DNA of 64,000 nucleotides from the NCBI GenBank assembly GCA_964247055.1, contig OZ176053.1, forward strand, positions 13,392,001 through 13,456,000, read 5' to 3'. How positions within the stretch are numbered: position 1 is the stretch's first letter; every line of letters starts with the position of its first letter. The translations under genes and the position numbers were made by a program. A model generated the notes under the pieces. It searched no databases. It had not been told where the DNA came from and saw only the letters and a program-made list of their open reading frames with translations. Shown in pieces: positions 62,408 through 64,000 of this stretch. Origin of the DNA: Paragordius varius (lineage: Eukaryota; Nematomorpha).

Positions 62408-64000
62408 ATCGGATATGAAAGAGTTTGTCAAACTATCTCTATATTTTGATGTAGTCTTGCTAAGAGAATGTATAAAAAATAATTTTGTTCACCGGTGACC
62501 AATATCAGATTTTTAAGGACAAAGTTTAACTTGAGTATTGATGCGACTAGTTTAATACATTAATTTTTAAAGTATCGTTGTAAAAATCGGATATGAAAGA
62601 GTTTGTCAAACTATCTCTATATTTTGATGTAGTCTTGCTAAGAGAATGTATAAAAAATAATTTTGTTCACCGGTGACCAATATCAGATTTTTAAGGACAA
62701 AGTTTAACTTGAGTATTGATGCGACTAGTTTAATACATTAATTTTTAAAGTATCGTTGTAAAAATCGGATATGAAAGAGTTTGTCAAACTATCTCTATAT
62801 TTTGATGTAGTCTTGCTAAGAGAATATATAAAAAATAATTTTGTTCACCGGTGACCAATATCCAATATTTAAGGACAAAGTTTAATTTGAGTATTGATGC
62901 GACTAGTTTAATACATTAATTTTTAAAGTATCGTTGTAAAAATCGGATATGAAAGAGTTTGTCAAACTATCTCTATTTTGATGTAGTCTTACTAAGAGAA
63001 TGTATAAAAAATTATTTTGTTCACCGGTGACCAATATCCGATTTTTAAGGACAAAGTTTAACTAGAGTATTGATGCGACTTATTGATACGACTAGTTTTA
63101 TACATTAATTTATAAAGTATCGTTGTAAAAATCGGATATGAAAGAGTTTGTGAAACTATTTCTATATTTTGATGTAGTCTTGCTAATGTATAAAAAATAA
63201 TTTTGTTCACCGGTGACCAATATCCGATTTTTAAGGACAAAGTTTAACTTGAGTATTGATGCGACTAGTTTAATACATTAATTTTTAAAGTATCGTTGTA
63301 AAAATCGGATATGAAAGAGTTTGGCAAACTATTTCTATATTTTGATGTAGTCTTACTAAGAGAATGTATAAAAAATTATTTTGTTCACCGGTGACCAATA
63401 TCCGATTTTTAAGGACAAAGTTTAACTTGAATATTGATGCGACTAGTTTAATACATTAATTTTTAAAGTATCGTTGTAAAAATCGGATATGAAAGAGTTT
63501 GTCAAACTATCTCTATATTTTGATGTAGTCTTGCTAAGAGAATGTATAAAAAATAATTTTGTTCACCGGTGACCAATATCCGATTTTTAAGGACAAAGTT
63601 TAACTTGAGTATTGATGCGACTAGTTTAATACATTAATTTTTAAAGTATCGTTGTAAAAACCGGATATGAAAGAGTTTGTCAAACTATCTCTATATTTTG
63701 ATGTAGTCTTACTAAGAGAATGTATAAAAAATTATTTTGTTCACCGGTGACCAATATCCGATTTTTAAGGACAAAGTTAACTTGAGTATTGATGCGACTA
63801 GTTTAATACATTAATTTTTAAAGTATCGTTGTAAAAATCGGATATGAAAGAGTTTGTCAAACTATCTCTATATTTTGATGTGGTCTTACTAAGAGAATGT
63901 ATAAAAAATAATTTTGTTCACCGGTGACCAATATTCGATTTTTAAGGACAAAGTTTAACTTGAGTATTGAAGCGATTTATTGATACAACTAGTTTTATAC

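Larger units (their letters stand above)
54934..64000 (-). repeat. 178-bp satellite array, inverted arm (about 51 monomers)
   Basis: The same monomer continues with no gap but as its reverse complement. The landmarks now read AAAAATCGGATATGAAAG, GTTTGTCAAAC, GTTCACCGGTGACC, AAAGTTTAACTTGAG and TGATGCGACTAGT, in reversed order. The palindrome TCACCGGTGA is of course unchanged. The first 1.3 kb is an A/B mixture like the sequence just left of the switch. From about 56,272 it is essentially all A-type. The arm runs off the right end of the window. It holds no gene. A 60-codon open frame at 63,058-63,240 is satellite read by chance. Confidence 0.98.
56272..64000 (-). repeat. Inverted A-only block
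   Basis: About 43 A-type monomers in reverse orientation with no B or C copies seen. Most have GTTTAATACATTAATTTT (GTATTAAAC in the forward sense). It shares the 13-bp insertion form (near 57,685, 59,644, 60,553, 61,449, 62,000, 63,079 and 63,970) and the CTGGTTTAATACCATAAT form (near 57,507, 60,198, 60,377 and 61,823) with the first 13 kb of the window. I did not see these forms in between. Private features are AAAACCGGATATG and CTTGTGAAGAGAATATATAA. Confidence 0.88.

Noticed and set aside
63058-63240. A 60-codon open reading frame on the minus strand
   Set aside because: It lies wholly inside one or two satellite monomers and reads the same repeat found hundreds of times, where the frame is closed by stops. 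There is no conserved domain, no upstream signal and no reason to think it is translated. It opens only through local point variants.
1-64000. CRISPR array
   Set aside because: The repeat is regular, but the whole 178-bp unit is repeated. There are no unique spacers between short constant repeats, and no cas-like genes.
1-64000. Promoters from the many TATAC and TATAAAA strings
   Set aside because: In sequence of about 72% AT these are expected by chance and no gene lies downstream. Satellite transcription is possible but cannot be inferred from these strings.
1-64000. tRNA, rRNA or other structured RNA genes
   Set aside because: No tRNA arms, box motifs or rRNA-like stretches are visible, and every segment is accounted for by the monomer.
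54934-64000. Long hairpin (inverted repeat) transcription unit or palindromic virus-like element
   Set aside because: The two arms are not exact reverse complements of each other around the switch. They share family and variants but differ in monomer order and number, so this is an inversion within a satellite rather than a simple hairpin element.
1-64000. Telomeric or simple-sequence repeat
   Set aside because: No short telomere-type unit (such as TTAGG or TTAGGG runs) is present. The T-rich runs are fixed parts of the 178-bp monomer.

Overview
The window is one continuous block of tandem satellite DNA. From base 1 to 64,000 it is built from diverged copies of a single AT-rich monomer of about 178 bp, roughly 360 copies in all. 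I see no gene, RNA gene, transposon or unique sequence, and the array runs off both ends. The monomer is about 27-28% GC by hand count. There is no codon structure, and stops occur in all frames. This is the architecture of eukaryotic constitutive heterochromatin (centromeric, pericentromeric or subtelomeric). The high AT content, the nucleosome-scale period and the surviving CpGs would fit an invertebrate such as an insect. I do not recognise the family and the sequence does not fix the species.

Layout. Bases 1-54,933 are in one orientation (called + here, about 309 monomers) and 54,934-64,000 are in the opposite orientation (about 51 monomers), with an abrupt blunt switch between them. The forward arm changes character along its length. 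Bases 1-5.9 kb are A-type monomers only. From 5.9 to 17.9 kb A-type predominates, with a few B and C monomers inside a long higher-order repeat of about 21-25 monomers (3.75-4.5 kb). From 17.9 to 38 kb A and B are intermixed with many local multi-monomer duplications. From 38.2 to 41 kb there is a regular four-monomer unit of about 708 bp (A-A-B-B/A hybrid). From 41 to 54.9 kb the A/B mixture continues with 3- to 13-monomer duplications. The inverted arm starts with about 1.3 kb of A/B sequence, then at about 56,271 a second join (a 43-bp partial monomer) leads into A-type monomers. These carry the same private variants as the far left of the window. The window therefore reads A > AB | inverted AB < inverted A, a lopsided mirror around base 54,934.

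Monomer types. A carries a 14-bp inverted repeat, a perfect 10-bp palindrome (TCACCGGTGA), GTTTGACAAAC and AAGTTAAACTT dyads, and five CpGs. B has changes that damage the long inverted repeat and destroy the palindrome (TCGCCGGTAA). B is usually followed by a hybrid that is B in its first half and A-like in its second. C is a rarer variant. Copies differ mostly by shared point variants and by whole-monomer gains or losses, as expected from unequal exchange and local amplification.

Nothing here works as an operon or pathway. The points of interest are structural: the orientation switch, the mirror organisation, the dyad-rich monomer, and the alternation of palindrome-bearing and palindrome-lacking monomers. 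All boundaries and offsets were read by eye, so region edges are approximate unless an exact offset is given.
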